Assembly: GCA_964057225.1 (NCBI GenBank)
Contig: OZ059897.1
Coordinates: 7,502,001-7,566,000, forward strand
Reading direction: 5' to 3'
Source of the DNA: Auanema rhodensis
Taxonomy: Eukaryota > Nematoda > Chromadorea > Rhabditida > Rhabditidae
Length of the DNA stretch: 64,000 bases
The notes beneath the pieces were generated by a model, which worked only from the letters and a program-made list of their open reading frames with translations, had not been told where the DNA came from and did no database searches. The translations under genes were made by a program, and so were the position numbers. Positions 21,605-32,900 of the stretch are shown here, in pieces (position 1 is the first letter of the stretch; each line of letters starts with the position of its first letter).

Positions 21605-22260
21605 CTGTAAACATATTCGATTAATTCGAGAGAGATAGAGAGAGAGAGAGAGAGAGGGAGGGAAAGCAGGAATAGTTGTTAACAAACTCAAAGTTGCGGA
21701 GAAAATAACAATGATAATTATGGATGGGAAATCACGAAATCAACGCGAACACAGAAGCAAAAGAAAACTTTTTATATTCACAAAAGTTAGAATGAGGTGA
21801 AAGAATGTGGTGATGGCAGTTTCTCTCCTTCCTCTACGTCTCTGCTCGCAGACGCGTCTCTGCCTTCCACTCTACCCCAACGCGTTTGCGTGTTGCGTCG
21901 CGTGTGTCTAGTTCAACTGGGGCAAATGTGTGATTGAGCTAGTCAAAGTGAGGAAGAGAAAAGAAGGTCACACAAAGAGAAAGAGAAATTATCAGGGTGA
22001 AGGTGTCACAAATATTGAGAGAACTGAAGGAAAAAGAGAGAGTGGTCAATCTGTAAGATAACTCGACAAGTTTGGTCACACCCTAACCTTCTCGAAGGTG
22101 CTGGCAAACAAGTAGAAGAAAATGAAAAAACGAAGTGTCTCATTTGAGAACGATTTGCGTCGCAGAATTTCTTCAGCTTTTGTGTTGTTATTTCATTTTC
22201 AGAGAACTGGTAAGTCTGTTCTGTTTGATACACTAGATTATTAATTATTTGCAGGTTTTA
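21605..22260. other. Upstream region of the truncated gene; junction with the Maverick remnant
   Basis: No convincing gene. It holds a GA microsatellite (21629-21660) and a CpG-rich patch (about 21840-21900, with repeated gcgtctctgc), which would fit a promoter/5'UTR for the minus-strand gene starting at 21586. The left breakpoint of the Maverick is somewhere before 22261; no terminal inverted repeat is visible there. Confidence 0.4.
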
Positions 22261-23334
22261 CTACAAAATCAATTTAACGAAATTGGTGAATCTCTTCGAA
22301 TAATCTTTGACTGATTCATAGTAACTATTACGGAATTCTTTAGCAAAGTTATATTGTTGTACTGCATTAAATTTGTCAAAATCAAACTTTAGGCACTCAT
22401 ATGGATACCTTTCTGAATTTAGTTCAACATAAATCTCTTCTAGTCCACAATTATCAAATTTGCTTGCATTTAGATAATTATTGTCTTTTGCACATTGAAA
22501 TGGCACAACAATATATTTTATTTTGTCATACTTTGTTCCTAATTTCCAAGTAAACTCTCGATTACCATTGGGGATGCTATAGCTCACAAATTGTCTACTT
22601 ATACAGGGCATCTGAAGCAGCTTATTACTTTCGAAGATGTTCAATAACTTATTTTGCATCTCAAGACTAGGCATAATCTTTGGGATAACCCATTGTAGTT
22701 TATTAATTATCATTTTTGCTGTAAATTTAGTAGGATCTGTGGACGTAATAGAATTTTTATTTTCTGGTGATCTGTAAAGTGAAAGAGTGTGTTTCCTTCC
22801 GTAAACTATTTTATTATAACATTCAGCAAAGCCAAAAATGTGAGTCAATGGAATACAGAAAGTTATATTTCCTTTTCTATTTTTAGTATATTTATTTATT
22901 TTATAATTCATGATATCCTTAGTCTCAAGGATCCAACCAAAAGTATTTTGTTTATTCATTGTGGAAGAATAAGTAAGCAGGCCTTTCATAAGTGAAGCTC
23001 TTCCAGGATCAATGACATTTTCAACTTGCATACCATCCATACTATAAGCTGCTCTATCAAATAAAAACATTGGAGCATTATTAGTCAATGAGACTTCATC
23101 ATCGTCAACTAATGCAGTTCCATTCATTTTAGTTAAACTTGCTTCTAAATAAATGTAGGATTTGTGTAATAGTAGATATTGATCACAAGTTTCTATAATA
23201 AAATTAATTTCTCCATGTTGATTCAAACTCGAACCTGATGAAGGAAATATGCTAATAAGATTCTCTTTTTGAATACTCTGGTCTTGAATAATTGGATTGT
23301 CAACAATGAGTATTCTATCAACTGCTTCCGCCAT
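22261..23334 (-). CDS. Maverick major capsid protein (F54H12.2-like)
   Basis: 357 aa from the ATG at 23334; a GTG six bases upstream is in frame but less likely. The order of motifs fits the invertebrate F54H12.2-like capsid family of Mavericks/adintoviruses: an N-terminal strand region (LLLHKSYIYLEASLTKMNGT), then FDRAAYSMDGMQVEN and DPGRASLMKGLLTYS near residues 95-130, and a C-terminal region rich in aromatic and Asn residues. Family knowledge: forms the capsomers of the virus-like particle. The frame is fully open, the best preserved long ORF of the element together with 28785-29840. It is divergent from the glycoprotein gene, with only 103 bp between the two start codons. Assigned by pattern recall, not by search. 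Confidence 0.7.
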   Translation of the reverse strand: MAEAVDRILIVDNPIIQDQSIQKENLISIFPSSGSSLNQHGEINFIIETCDQYLLLHKSYIYLEASLTKMNGTALVDDDEVSLTNNAPMFLFDRAAYSMDGMQVENVIDPGRASLMKGLLTYSSTMNKQNTFGWILETKDIMNYKINKYTKNRKGNITFCIPLTHIFGFAECYNKIVYGRKHTLSLYRSPENKNSITSTDPTKFTAKMIINKLQWVIPKIMPSLEMQNKLLNIFESNKLLQMPCISRQFVSYSIPNGNREFTWKLGTKYDKIKYIVVPFQCAKDNNYLNASKFDNCGLEEIYVELNSERYPYECLKFDFDKFNAVQQYNFAKEFRNSYYESVKDYSKRFTNFVKLIL

Positions 23335-23437
23335 TTTCACAGGAGATCATTTACTTTTAATTTATTTAGAATATTTTTTTTCTAATATTAAATACAAAAC
23401 ATATTTATTTGAAGTTATTATTAAAAGTCAAAATTGC

Positions 23438-25725
23438 ATGAATCTATTGGAATTTTACTTTTTCTATGCATTTGCCTTTTATGATGTACTTGCGAAGAGT
23501 ATTATTTGTACTGAAAATTCTCCAGTGCAATACTTTAGAATACCAAAATTGCATAAATGTAACTATCACCAACAAATATCACCGCAAGCCCAAGTAGTGA
23601 GATATGAAGTTTTCAAACCTAATATTATTGAATACGTCTCTAATGCAAAATTTTGCAAGAAATTAGTTAGCGAAGTTTCTATGTACACCGATTTTTCAGG
23701 ATATGAACACTTAGTAGAAAAAGAATTAAACCAAAATCCGATTACCCTAGCAGAATGCAGAGAAATGATTGCAACAAAGAAGTGTGGTTATGGAACATTA
23801 ACTTCTTCTTCTTCTTCTTCTGGGATTTGGAGCACTACTAATAAAATTGAAGTTAATTATCCTAATAGATTTACTAGCTTCTTCTCGCCTAAAAGGTATT
23901 ACAAGGAGAATTGTGTTATCATTGAGACAAAGGTGTACTCTCACTTCAATCAAAGTCGGCCTACAAACGTTTTAGCTGATCTGAATAATTGTAAGTATCT
24001 TGATGGTTCTTGTCAAATAAAGACCAACGAGCTCATCGTATGGGATGTCAATAAGGAACAAAATTGTCAATATATTTCAATTGGAAAGTTAGATGGTGTT
24101 TTGAATAACGGATTATGGATTAATAGTCAAAACCAGATTGCTTTGAACTTTAAAGAAAATAAAATAGTGAGAGATTGCAATCTTGATCTTACTGTAAGTG
24201 ATGAAGGCTTTGCCGTAAGTCCACTTAGTAACAAAAGAAGTACGTATGAGCAACAACGTGAGCAAGATATTAGAGGTCAAGAACAACAAAGTCAACGGGA
24301 GCAAGAAAGATTTCAAGAATATGAATTGGAACGCAAGGAATTTGAGCAAAGAAGACAAGGAAAAATGAAGGAATATAAAGAATTCGAGAAACGAAAGCAA
24401 GAAAAAATTTTGAGATTGGAAAGAGAAAGAATTGCACGTTTAAGTAATAATTCTAGTGGTAATCGAGCCAAAAGAGAAATTACCAACGAAGTCGGCTCTA
24501 AAGGAGATATATTACCAAATACAAATCCCGATTCCGACGAATATTATGAAGATTGTGAATCTTCAGAAGTAGCAAACACTTCACCTGAAAGAATCGAAAA
24601 AGGTGAAGAATTACCACAATTACCAACATACAGAGAATACCTAAAAACTAAACACGATTGCGATGTTCTACCCAGTTATGGTGAGTTTATAAAGATTAGA
24701 GAAGCCTGTAATAATTTTCCAAGTTACACTGAATACATCACCCGGATTGAGAAATATGTACTTGAAAGAAGGAACCTCAATAGAAGAAATAAGACTAGGA
24801 CCAAAAGGGAGCTGTACTCAGATTTCCAAGCTGCTGGTGAATTTCAATACCTAGAAAACAAGCCAAACAATTAACTACGACATACAACTGAAGTAATGTG
24901 TGACATCTTTAATGAACATTCATCCGTTCTTGAAAGTCTGATCAGAGAGAATCCTAGTAGATACATTCAGAAACAACTCAATCATTCAGCAATTCGAGTA
25001 AAATTGATTCCAAGTGACAATCTGAAGGGTATCGGTATTGCCCAAGTAACATTTTGTAAAGAAATAGATGACTATGAAATTGAATATGTTGATCTAACTC
25101 ATTTTGATGGATTTAAGACAAGTTTAGCTCTTACTCAAGGTCAAATACCTATCAAGATAAAAAATTTGGTGACAAAATTTGGTATTACAAATCTGGAGTC
25201 ATCTCAAGCAATTTGCAACTTCATCCGATGATCGATTCAAGAAGTAATATCACAGATTTTAAGTCATTTAAAGAATTCAATCTTGATTTCTTAGATGACA
25301 AAGTAATTTTTCATGGACACATTCTCCTTGATACTAAGACTAATATTGAAGAAGAACTAATCAATGAGATGCGTGAAAAATCTGATGTGTCCATTGAACT
25401 GCATGCCAATAGTCAAGATTCCTCAGTTCCTCATGAAATATTAGATGAAGTTGAAAGCATTTTTGAGAAGTATTATATCAGAATTTGGCGGGTTTATGTA
25501 ACTATAGGCGTTACTCTCTTTTACATCTTTATATTTAGATCTTTTTGGATGATTCTTTCTCCTAAGACATTTTTCGATAAAAAGCATAGACCAGGAAGCA
25601 ACAATAATCGAGCAAGTTATTCTGGAGGGTTTTTCAAAAGGAGAACTCGTAGAAATCAAGACTTAGTGGACCAAAAGGGATATGAATTAGAAGAAATGAG
25701 AAGAAGATCTTTAGTTGTTGATTAG
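23438..25725 (+). pseudogene. Maverick envelope/fusion-glycoprotein-like gene, broken
   Basis: Three collinear pieces: 23438-24874 (478 aa), 24896-25231 (same frame, after a TAA at 24872-24874) and 25213-25725 (shifted frame). Seen: a hydrophobic N-terminus starting MNLLEFYFFYAF that looks like a signal peptide; a Cys-containing ectodomain; a Gln/Glu/Arg-rich coiled-coil-like stretch (about residues 315-390); two furin-type motifs (RAKR and RTKR); a membrane span in the last piece (VYVTIGVTLFYIFIF); and a basic cytoplasmic tail with KGYELEEM. This is the layout of a viral class I or III fusogen. Nematode Mavericks are known to have acquired herpesvirus-like fusogens, which I regard as the nearest parallel, but the class cannot be proven here. 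One nonsense codon and one frameshift make it inactive as it stands. Confidence 0.6.
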
Positions 25726-25792
25726 TAAGAATCGCAGATTCCCAATTTTTTATCTTTATCTTCAATTATTGAAATTTAATTTCCTTTTATAA

Positions 25793-26002
25793 ATGAGGTT
25801 TTTCAACTCTGGGAATTCCTCGAGTTACTTTATTATAACTGCAAAAGAGAAAGATAAAATAGAATTGGTGGAGAATATAAAAAACGTGGGACAAAATACA
25901 ATTGAAAATAACATAAAAGCAGGAGGAACTAATAAATTAAATAAAAAGAATGCAGCATTTCTAAAAGTTCTCAAAAGTGGATCAGGTTTTAAGAGGATTT
26001 AG
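25793..26002 (+). CDS. Small basic Maverick protein, unknown
   Basis: 69 aa, strongly Lys/Asn-rich, ending GSGFKRI. It sits between the glycoprotein and penton-like genes, where virus-like elements often carry small basic core or minor virion proteins. No recognised domain; function not assigned. Confidence 0.45.
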   Translation: MRFFNSGNSSSYFIITAKEKDKIELVENIKNVGQNTIENNIKAGGTNKLNKKNAAFLKVLKSGSGFKRI

Positions 26003-26050
26003 TGTACCTCGAATTTGGATCATCGAAATTCAGGTGTCCCAAATATTTTC

Positions 26051-26446
26051 TTATTTTAGATGTAATTCTACATGTAGATCGCAACTAGTAACGCTAATCA
26101 GATTATTCTTATCATCAACTAACTTTAGCGTGATAACATTACAATTACTGAAAATTTTATGGTAAATCAAATTAATTGGTTCAAACTTTACAACTTTTTT
26201 ATTCACTCCGTGGGATTCATTTATCTCTGGGCTGAATTTACATATTACATTACTTTGCCTTTCATCAATGAAAGTATCACAAATAAGATTGCATGATAGA
26301 TAAATGAAATTACTAGAAGTATCTGAAGTATCTAAAACTTCATCAATTTTTACAACTGCAATACTATTTGCTTTAAAATATTGAGGAAAATCAAATTGAA
26401 ATGTTTTCTCATTGGTTCGATATAAATTTAAAAAAAGACTTGTCAT
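26051..26446 (-). CDS. Penton/minor capsid-like protein (single jelly roll)
   Basis: 131 aa from the ATG at 26446; a longer frame to 26545 overlaps the ATPase start and is less plausible. Beta-rich, with the two most typical parts of the Maverick penton family recognisable: IYLSCNLICDTFIDERQS in the middle and a C-terminal strand pair (NVITLKLVDDKNNLI then LHVELHLK), comparable to the 'D...P..F..G.V...L.F' ending of other members. Family knowledge: occupies capsid vertices. It is divergent from the ATPase gene, whose ATG lies 58 bp away. Confidence 0.55.
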   Translation of the reverse strand: MTSLFLNLYRTNEKTFQFDFPQYFKANSIAVVKIDEVLDTSDTSSNFIYLSCNLICDTFIDERQSNVICKFSPEINESHGVNKKVVKFEPINLIYHKIFSNCNVITLKLVDDKNNLISVTSCDLHVELHLK

Positions 26447-26504
26447 TGTGAAAACAAAGCGTTTGTTAATTTCTTTATTTATTAAATAATTAAAATCTAA
26501 AAAG

Positions 26505-27336
26505 ATGACTACTTCTAAAGATTCTACAATTAAACCAAAGGACACATTCCGAGGAAGCTTAGCTTTCGCTGCTAACGCTCAAGGAGTGTCCGACTTCAGT
26601 GACTATAGTGTTAAAAATTATTATTCTAAGAGAAATAATAATCCTTTACTTCCTCAATCAATTAGGGGTTGTATTATTGGAAAATCAGGATGTGGAAAGA
26701 CTAATTTGCTTATGAATTTACTTTTGGATGCTTACAAAGATGAAGAATATCTAGATTACAATAATCTTTATATTTTTTTCCACTACTCTTTTCCAGCGTT
26801 GTTATCAAGCTCCTATTAATGGATTTGAGGATGCACTTACAAAGAAAGAAATTAGAGAATGTTTACGCAAGCAAAATTTCTTAATTGAAGAAAGAGATGA
26901 TCCGAAACCAATAATTGAGGTAAGAACATCGGATAAATTAGAAGATATTCCAGATCCATTATCAATTGATCCTGATAAGAAAACTTTAATAATTTTTGAT
27001 GACTTAATGCTTGAGAAGCAAAATAAAATAGAACAATATTATACTCGAGGAAGACACAATAACATAGATTGTTTCTAAATTTCACAGAGCTACATAAAAC
27101 TTCCAAAGAATACGATTCGTGAGAATGCTAATCTTTTTATAGTCTTTCCTCAAGATAAGCTTAATTTAGATTACATCTACAGAGATCATTGCTCTGAGAT
27201 CCTGAAAATAGAATTTCTTGAAATGACTAGAGAAATTTGGAAGGAAAAATATAATTTTTTAACAATTGACAAAACTAGTGATTTAGATGATGGAAAGTTT
27301 AGAATGTGTTTGAAGTATTTTTACGTTTTTGCTTAG
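26505..27336 (+). pseudogene. Maverick packaging ATPase (FtsK/HerA-like), broken
   Basis: The first frame (26505-26819, 104 aa) contains Walker A GKSGCGKTNLL near residues 59-69. A frameshift around 26795-26815 moves coding to another frame, which carries Walker B TLIIFDDLM (about 26980-27006), a TAA at 27076-27078 and then the C-terminal part ending at 27336. Family knowledge: A32-like ATPase that drives genome packaging. Two inactivating lesions are visible. From 26625 onward the same sequence is repeated in inverse orientation at 34832-35543, lesions included. Confidence 0.75.
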
Positions 27337-28597
27337 CAAAACCTTGAAAATTTTATTTTTGACTTGTTTGCTTGATCTTCTCTCGAAGCTTCCTTCGGAA
27401 GTGTAAACCATTGAAAATTTCAATTTTGAGATCTTCTGGATCGAAGCCTGCCTTAGATCGTTTTTTAGGACATCGTCTAGGAAGCTTGTTTCATTAATTT
27501 TGAATACTTTTCTGAATGTAAGCAATTTGTTCTTCTGGTGTTCTTTTTGGAATTTTCCTTGTTATATCTACCAATCCCATAGATCTAGGAATCGAAGATT
27601 CTACTACTTTCTTCATTTCCTTCACTACACCCGGGTCTTGCAGATCCTTAGATTTTTGTTCATCTTCTTTCAATTTAAGTATTTCACTAGTTATATTTGG
27701 TGAATTCTTTTTTAGATTCGGAATATAACTCAAACAAAATCTTCCTGAAGAATCTCTAATACCAGGATGTTTCACTCCTTTGGAATTATGCGGTATATTA
27801 TATTGAGTCAAATATTTCTTTATAGTTTTTGGTGAAATACCAGTCTTTTGATGAAATGATAATATACTATTCTTTTTGAAATCATACGTTTTAAGCTCTT
27901 CAATGAGATTATGGACTTCCATTTATAATTTGTGTAGCAAAAGAAAATCTTTGATTTATATGAAGTATTTTTTTACAATACCAAATTACATTACCTTACT
28001 TTACTCTACCTTGCTTTACTGTATTACTTTACCAATATACCAGATTACTTTACAATATTCCCACAGAGTCGAAGACTCCTAGAACTGAATGATTGAATAG
28101 AAAAAATATTCTTATGTAGAAGACATTCAAAAAATTGATGGAAATAAAAGTTTAGATTTTTCAGAAATTCTGGAGTATACTAAAAATGAATATACTAAAG
28201 AAACAGCTCAAAATTATTTGGATGCATTAGAAAAAATGATTGCTACTATTGAAGATTCAAAGTTATCTCAAAGTGACAAATGCAGTTATAAATATGCTTT
28301 TACTAAACATTTAACATCGGAATGCAAAAGTGAGTGTAAGAGTATAATTATCAATTGTCTAGGAATTTCTAATAAGAAAAAATCTATGATGATCAAGGAA
28401 CAACAAAAAGCATTTCAAAAAGAAAGAGATGAACATAATGAAATCTTGAAGGAGTATAATGAGAAAAGGAACAAATAGTAGAAGTACCTTCAATTGATCT
28501 TTCTCTTACTCTAAAGAATAAGAAGACATTGACAAATCGAGAATGTTTAGATTTTCTCAATGATCTAGATATAGATGATTCACTTCTTAGTGATAAG
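26625..28597 (+). repeat. Left arm of a 1,973-bp inverted repeat
   Basis: Pairs with 33571-35543 (coordinates sum to 62168). All ORFs in the two arms translate identically, so the arms appear identical or nearly so. The arm contains most of the ATPase, the HTH gene and most of the gene at 28089-28717. Confidence 0.95.
27494..27922 (-). CDS. Small HTH-like protein of the Maverick
   Basis: 142 aa. Residues about 16-45 (ILSFHQKTGISPKTIKKYL) look like a helix-turn-helix of the resolvase/psq type; the rest is Lys/Glu-rich with Pro. In the same frame, beyond two consecutive stops, a further basic stretch (PRRCPKKRSKAGF) continues for about 45 codons, so the original protein may have been longer. 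Probably DNA-binding (inference). Possible roles include recombination or replication accessory factor; none is shown. Duplicated in the other inverted arm. Confidence 0.5.
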   Translation of the reverse strand: MEVHNLIEELKTYDFKKNSILSFHQKTGISPKTIKKYLTQYNIPHNSKGVKHPGIRDSSGRFCLSYIPNLKKNSPNITSEILKLKEDEQKSKDLQDPGVVKEMKKVVESSIPRSMGLVDITRKIPKRTPEEQIAYIQKSIQN

Positions 28598-28717
28598 TTT
28601 AAAAGAGTGGGTGTTTCTGAAGAATTTCCAAATGTTTCGAGAGCATATGTAAAGAAAGGTATAAATAAAGAGAATAACATTATTCAGCGTCAGCAGTGTA
28701 ACCTTCCTCAAAGCTAA
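28089..28717 (+). pseudogene. Unknown Maverick gene, broken
   Basis: ATG at 28089 is followed after two codons by TAG (28098-28100). The frame then stays open to 28478 (Lys/Glu-rich and helical, with CKSECKSIIINCLG), and shifts into another frame that ends at 28717 (LDFLNDLDIDDSLL). No recognised domain. The position between the HTH gene and the conserved gene at 28785 suggests an accessory virion or replication gene. The first 509 bp are duplicated in the right arm. Confidence 0.45.
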
Positions 28718-28784
28718 AAAGTTAAAAACCTATACTCCTTTAGGTCATTGGCTAAAAGCCGATGTTGAGGTAAATACCAGGTAG

Positions 28785-29840
28785 TTATTTCTTTTTTATC
28801 TTTTTCTGGCGAATCAATTCATCGAGAATAGAATGAATTTTATTATATTCACCATTATTCCCAGCTTGATATGAACCTACTGATAATCTTAATGAATCCA
28901 ATAGAGCATTAATATCAGAAGGTAAAATGATTGTTTGATTATTCGAACTTCCTAATGAAGATTGGTGAGAAGTTTGTTGTACTGTTTTTGCCACACTACT
29001 TACAGTAGCTGGACTTTGCATAAGCTTAGAGCTTCCTAACGTAAGTTGAGAACTTCCTTCCTTAGTTTGCTGAGAAGATTTTTCTTTAGTTACACTACTT
29101 TCAGTAGCTTGACCTTTGGAAACAAAATAATTCTCTTTAATGAATTTCCATTTATCACTAGCATCTGCATTATATCTTTTACTACTTTTATCAAATCCTT
29201 GATACAAAGCATTCGAACACAATAGTATTTCTCGATAACTTTGTTTATCTTGATCTGTTATTTTGCTTAAATTTGGAGATTTTTTAGTTAATAATTCCAT
29301 TAAATCTTCAGAAGCTTGATAATTTATATCATCAACACATAGAATATTATTATCTAATTGGACATCTTTATTTCCAATGGAATAGCCTTTAGTGTCATTA
29401 GAGTATCTTATTGAATATCCTGCATTACTTTTATCTCTAGGATCTTGTAAGTAAGTAGCAATTAAGTTGGAAACTTTGATTGATGGAGATTCTTTTGGTT
29501 TTGGACTACTAGATTGAATTTGTTTATTAGGGGTTCCAGTAGGTGGTAGAATCCGTGATAAACTTTGAATTCCTTGCAAATTCGGGTGAATCCTTTGAGA
29601 ATCCCTTAATGAATTAAGAGTTTGAACTATCTTATTCTTATCATCAATAATTTCTTCCTGTAATTTCTTATTTGATTCTAGTATGGGTTTGAATACTTCT
29701 ATACGATGATCTTCTACATTCTCTAGATTACTGCGTTCTTGTGAATTCTTGAACTTGTGTTCCTTCCTATTTTTTAGAAAAGCTTGAACTATCTCATTCC
29801 TTTTCTTGGGATCATAGATTTCTACCAATCCTTTGGACAT
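28785..29840 (-). CDS. Conserved uncharacterised Maverick protein (DUF8207-like)
   Basis: 351 aa, fully open. N-terminal 100 residues are charged and coiled-coil-like (starting MSKGLVEIYDPKKRNEIVQ). A Pro/Ser linker follows, then a compact region at about residues 150-245 with INYQASEDLMELLTKKSPN and YREILLCSNALYQGF, and a Ser/Gln-rich tail. The compact region resembles the uncharacterised domain often encoded beside F54H12.2-like capsid genes in invertebrate genomes (DUF8207 as I recall it, unverified). Function unknown. It is divergent from the polymerase gene and close to it. Confidence 0.55.
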   Translation of the reverse strand: MSKGLVEIYDPKKRNEIVQAFLKNRKEHKFKNSQERSNLENVEDHRIEVFKPILESNKKLQEEIIDDKNKIVQTLNSLRDSQRIHPNLQGIQSLSRILPPTGTPNKQIQSSSPKPKESPSIKVSNLIATYLQDPRDKSNAGYSIRYSNDTKGYSIGNKDVQLDNNILCVDDINYQASEDLMELLTKKSPNLSKITDQDKQSYREILLCSNALYQGFDKSSKRYNADASDKWKFIKENYFVSKGQATESSVTKEKSSQQTKEGSSQLTLGSSKLMQSPATVSSVAKTVQQTSHQSSLGSSNNQTIILPSDINALLDSLRLSVGSYQAGNNGEYNKIHSILDELIRQKKIKKK

Positions 29841-29998
29841 TTTGAAAAAGTAATTTATTTATAAAAAATTATTGTATTTATAAATGGAAGAAATTACTGA
29901 AGCTATTCATCAGAGGAAATTCTCAAGGATCTCCTTCGGATTCACCAAGAAATTCTCAAGAAAACCTAGAAGTGATCTCTAAATTTGTTAAATTAGTT

Positions 29999-32900
29999 AT
30001 GCATCAATCAAAATACTCAAGAGCTTCGACTTCCCAAAAATCGGAGGGTTATGGTCAAGTATACAATGAATATTCATTTTACTTAGTAATTAATGAAACT
30101 AACTACACTGATATCGCTAGAAATCTAGTGTATCAAGAAAGATCTAAGTTTCCAGAGGAACGAGAAAGTAAGTATTTAAAGACTACCTTTTTAAATTTAG
30201 TAAAATCTGTTGATGACATTCATAACTACTTAGATTCTACTTATCAAAAAGAAGATAAAGCTATCAAACTCAATATCATGTTTGGATACGTGAGTGAAAG
30301 AAATGATGAAGTTAATCTCTTCAAACCTGGTAAAAATGAGTATTTCTTTAAAAAACCCCAAATAATGAAAAATGCAGAACATCTTAGAAGTATAAAACAA
30401 AAACTAACACAAGAATCTATTACAATGTATTTGAGCCAGAGTCGCCCAGATTCTAAAACTATCATTCTTGGAGTGTATGCAATGGGTTTAAAAATCACTA
30501 GATTAGATTTTCCGATTGGTAGTAAAAGACAACTACCGGATTATATTAAAGATTCAAAATTTATTGATAGTTTAGAAAATGCTGAAAATAATATGTGTTT
30601 CTTTAATTGTATCGCACTTGCTACACGATGTAGAATTGATAGATATAAGAAAAAATCAAAAGAAATATTTGATAAATTTTATGAAAAAAGTATTAAAAGG
30701 GGTAAAAGAAAATACGAAGAATATGTGGGATTTGATTTTGTTAATGAATTAGATCTTTTTGAAGAAATATATCGAGGACTAGCAGTGAATATTGTTAGTT
30801 GTTACCCTAGTAGTGATGAAAAACAACAAGAACTTAGTGTTTCTTATATCAGGAAATCTAAATTCAATGAAGAAAGGAAAAGTATTTATCTTAATCTATA
30901 TCTTGATCATTTTTCCTTTATTACTGATTTAAAGAAATTGAGTAAAGCCTACGTGTGTAATAGATGTGGTTTCAAATGTAGAGATAATCATAATCTACAA
31001 AGACATATTGAAACTTGTCAATTAGAACAAATAGATGTTTTCCCTAAGTATCCTAAGTTGTGGAATAAGAAAAGAAATATTATTGTCGAACTTTCTGATT
31101 ATTATGATGTTGAAGTAGACTTTAGGTATGAGTATCTCATTGTGTTTGATTTTGAAGCTATTCTGTCAATACTTCGAAGAACCCCGGAATTTAATGAAGA
31201 CCTGGAGGTAGTGAAGGACAATAAAAAGTTGACTTATGTTGGTAAACACACACCAGTCTCAGTTTCGATAACTTCCAATGTACCAAATTTCGAAAATGAG
31301 AAATTCATATTATCTGAAAATCCTCGAGATCTAATTAGAGAGATGTTTGAATATTTTGACAAAGCTTGTGCTAAGGCTGGACATTTGATGATTGAAAAGA
31401 CGAAGCCACTTTTAGATAAATTACTAGAGAAAAATGATAAAAAAATTATGAATTAGTAGTACAATACTGTTCTGTTGTTCCTATTTTGGGTTTTAATAGT
31501 GGAGGTTATGATATAAATTTAGCAGCTGACGAAGGTTTTATGAGTGAAATAATCAAAAGATGTCAAGATCCTTTCATTATTAAAGAAGGAGCTAATAGAT
31601 ACAAAGTTATAAAAACAAATAACTTCATATTTCTTGATCAGATGGGGTATTGTGCTGCTGGAACATTATTAGAGAAATTATTTAAAGCTTACGATGTTGG
31701 AGAACAGAAAGGATGGTTTCCTTATGAATGGTTTGATAGTTATGAAAAGTTAGACTTTCCTACAAAAGATTTAAAGATCGAAGATTTCTATTCTTCTTTG
31801 AAAAATAAACACATTTCGAATGAAGATTTCACTACTTTGATAAAAATTTGTAATGAAAGAAAATTAACTAAAGTCAGAGATTTATTAGAGTGTTATAATA
31901 ACTTAGATGTACGACCCTTATTGAAGACTTGTTTGAAACAGAAAGAATTCTTTTACACTTTCAATTTGGATATGTATAAAGATGCTGTTTCTCTTCCAGG
32001 TTTAAGTGAACATATTTTATATCAATTTCAAATTCAAGGTTTTGAAAAGTATTTAGAACAGAGATCTCCGAAATCTCCTTACACTTTGAAAATAGATGAA
32101 AAAACCCTAGAAAGAAGAATTTACAACTACTATAAACAAGATAAAGAATCAAATAGGTCGACCGATGATATTTTAGAGGTTGAAGACGTTGTTGAAATCT
32201 TGAAAAGAGAAAACTATAAATGTTTCTATTGTTGGTTCCTTTTGAAGGAAGATACATGGTCTCTTGATAGACTTGATTGTCCCAAAAGTCATACAAAAGA
32301 TAATTGTGTTGCATGCTGTATTTCTTGTAATAAATCGAGATCCGATAAATTATTCAAAGAGTTTTATAGACATAAAGCTCTTCTAAGATGGGAAAAAGAT
32401 CATCCAATGATTTGGCATTTTGGAGAAGAAAATAAAGAAGCATTTTATAAATTCAAAATTAACATAACTGGTGGAGCTTCATTAGTGTTTCATAGATATC
32501 ATGAAAAAGAAAAAACACAAATCACTAGAGTACACTACGATCTAGATAAAAAAGACTGGTATTATGATAAAGAAGGTAAAACAGTTGAGAAAATAGTTGG
32601 ATTTGATGCTAATGCTCTATATTTGTGGTGCCTTGGTGAAGAAATGCCTTGTGGAAAATTGTATTATTTAAAAACTGATGATTTTTCATTTTATCAAAGA
32701 AGTTTGATGAGTGATACATTCTCCTTTTTCGGATTTTTAGAAGTAGATATTGAGGTACCAGAAGATAAATGGGAATATTTTGGTGAATTAAGTCCCATAT
32801 TTGTAAATAAAGAGTATGATGAGAGTGTTTGTGGTGAATATACCAAAGAAGTTTTGAAGAAGTCAAAGAGAAAACCTTCTAAAAGTAAAAAACTCGTTAC

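Noticed and set aside
22201-22220. Seven-base micro-exon between ttttcag and gtaagt
   Set aside because: No flanking exons on the plus strand; likely a chance pair of splice-like motifs.
22006-22233. 75-aa minus-strand ORF as a gene
   Set aside because: No domain and low-complexity surroundings; better explained as part of the upstream region of the truncated gene.
22789-22995. Plus-strand ORF inside the capsid gene, and similar antisense ORFs in the Maverick
   Set aside because: Shadow frames of AT-rich coding sequence on the opposite strand.
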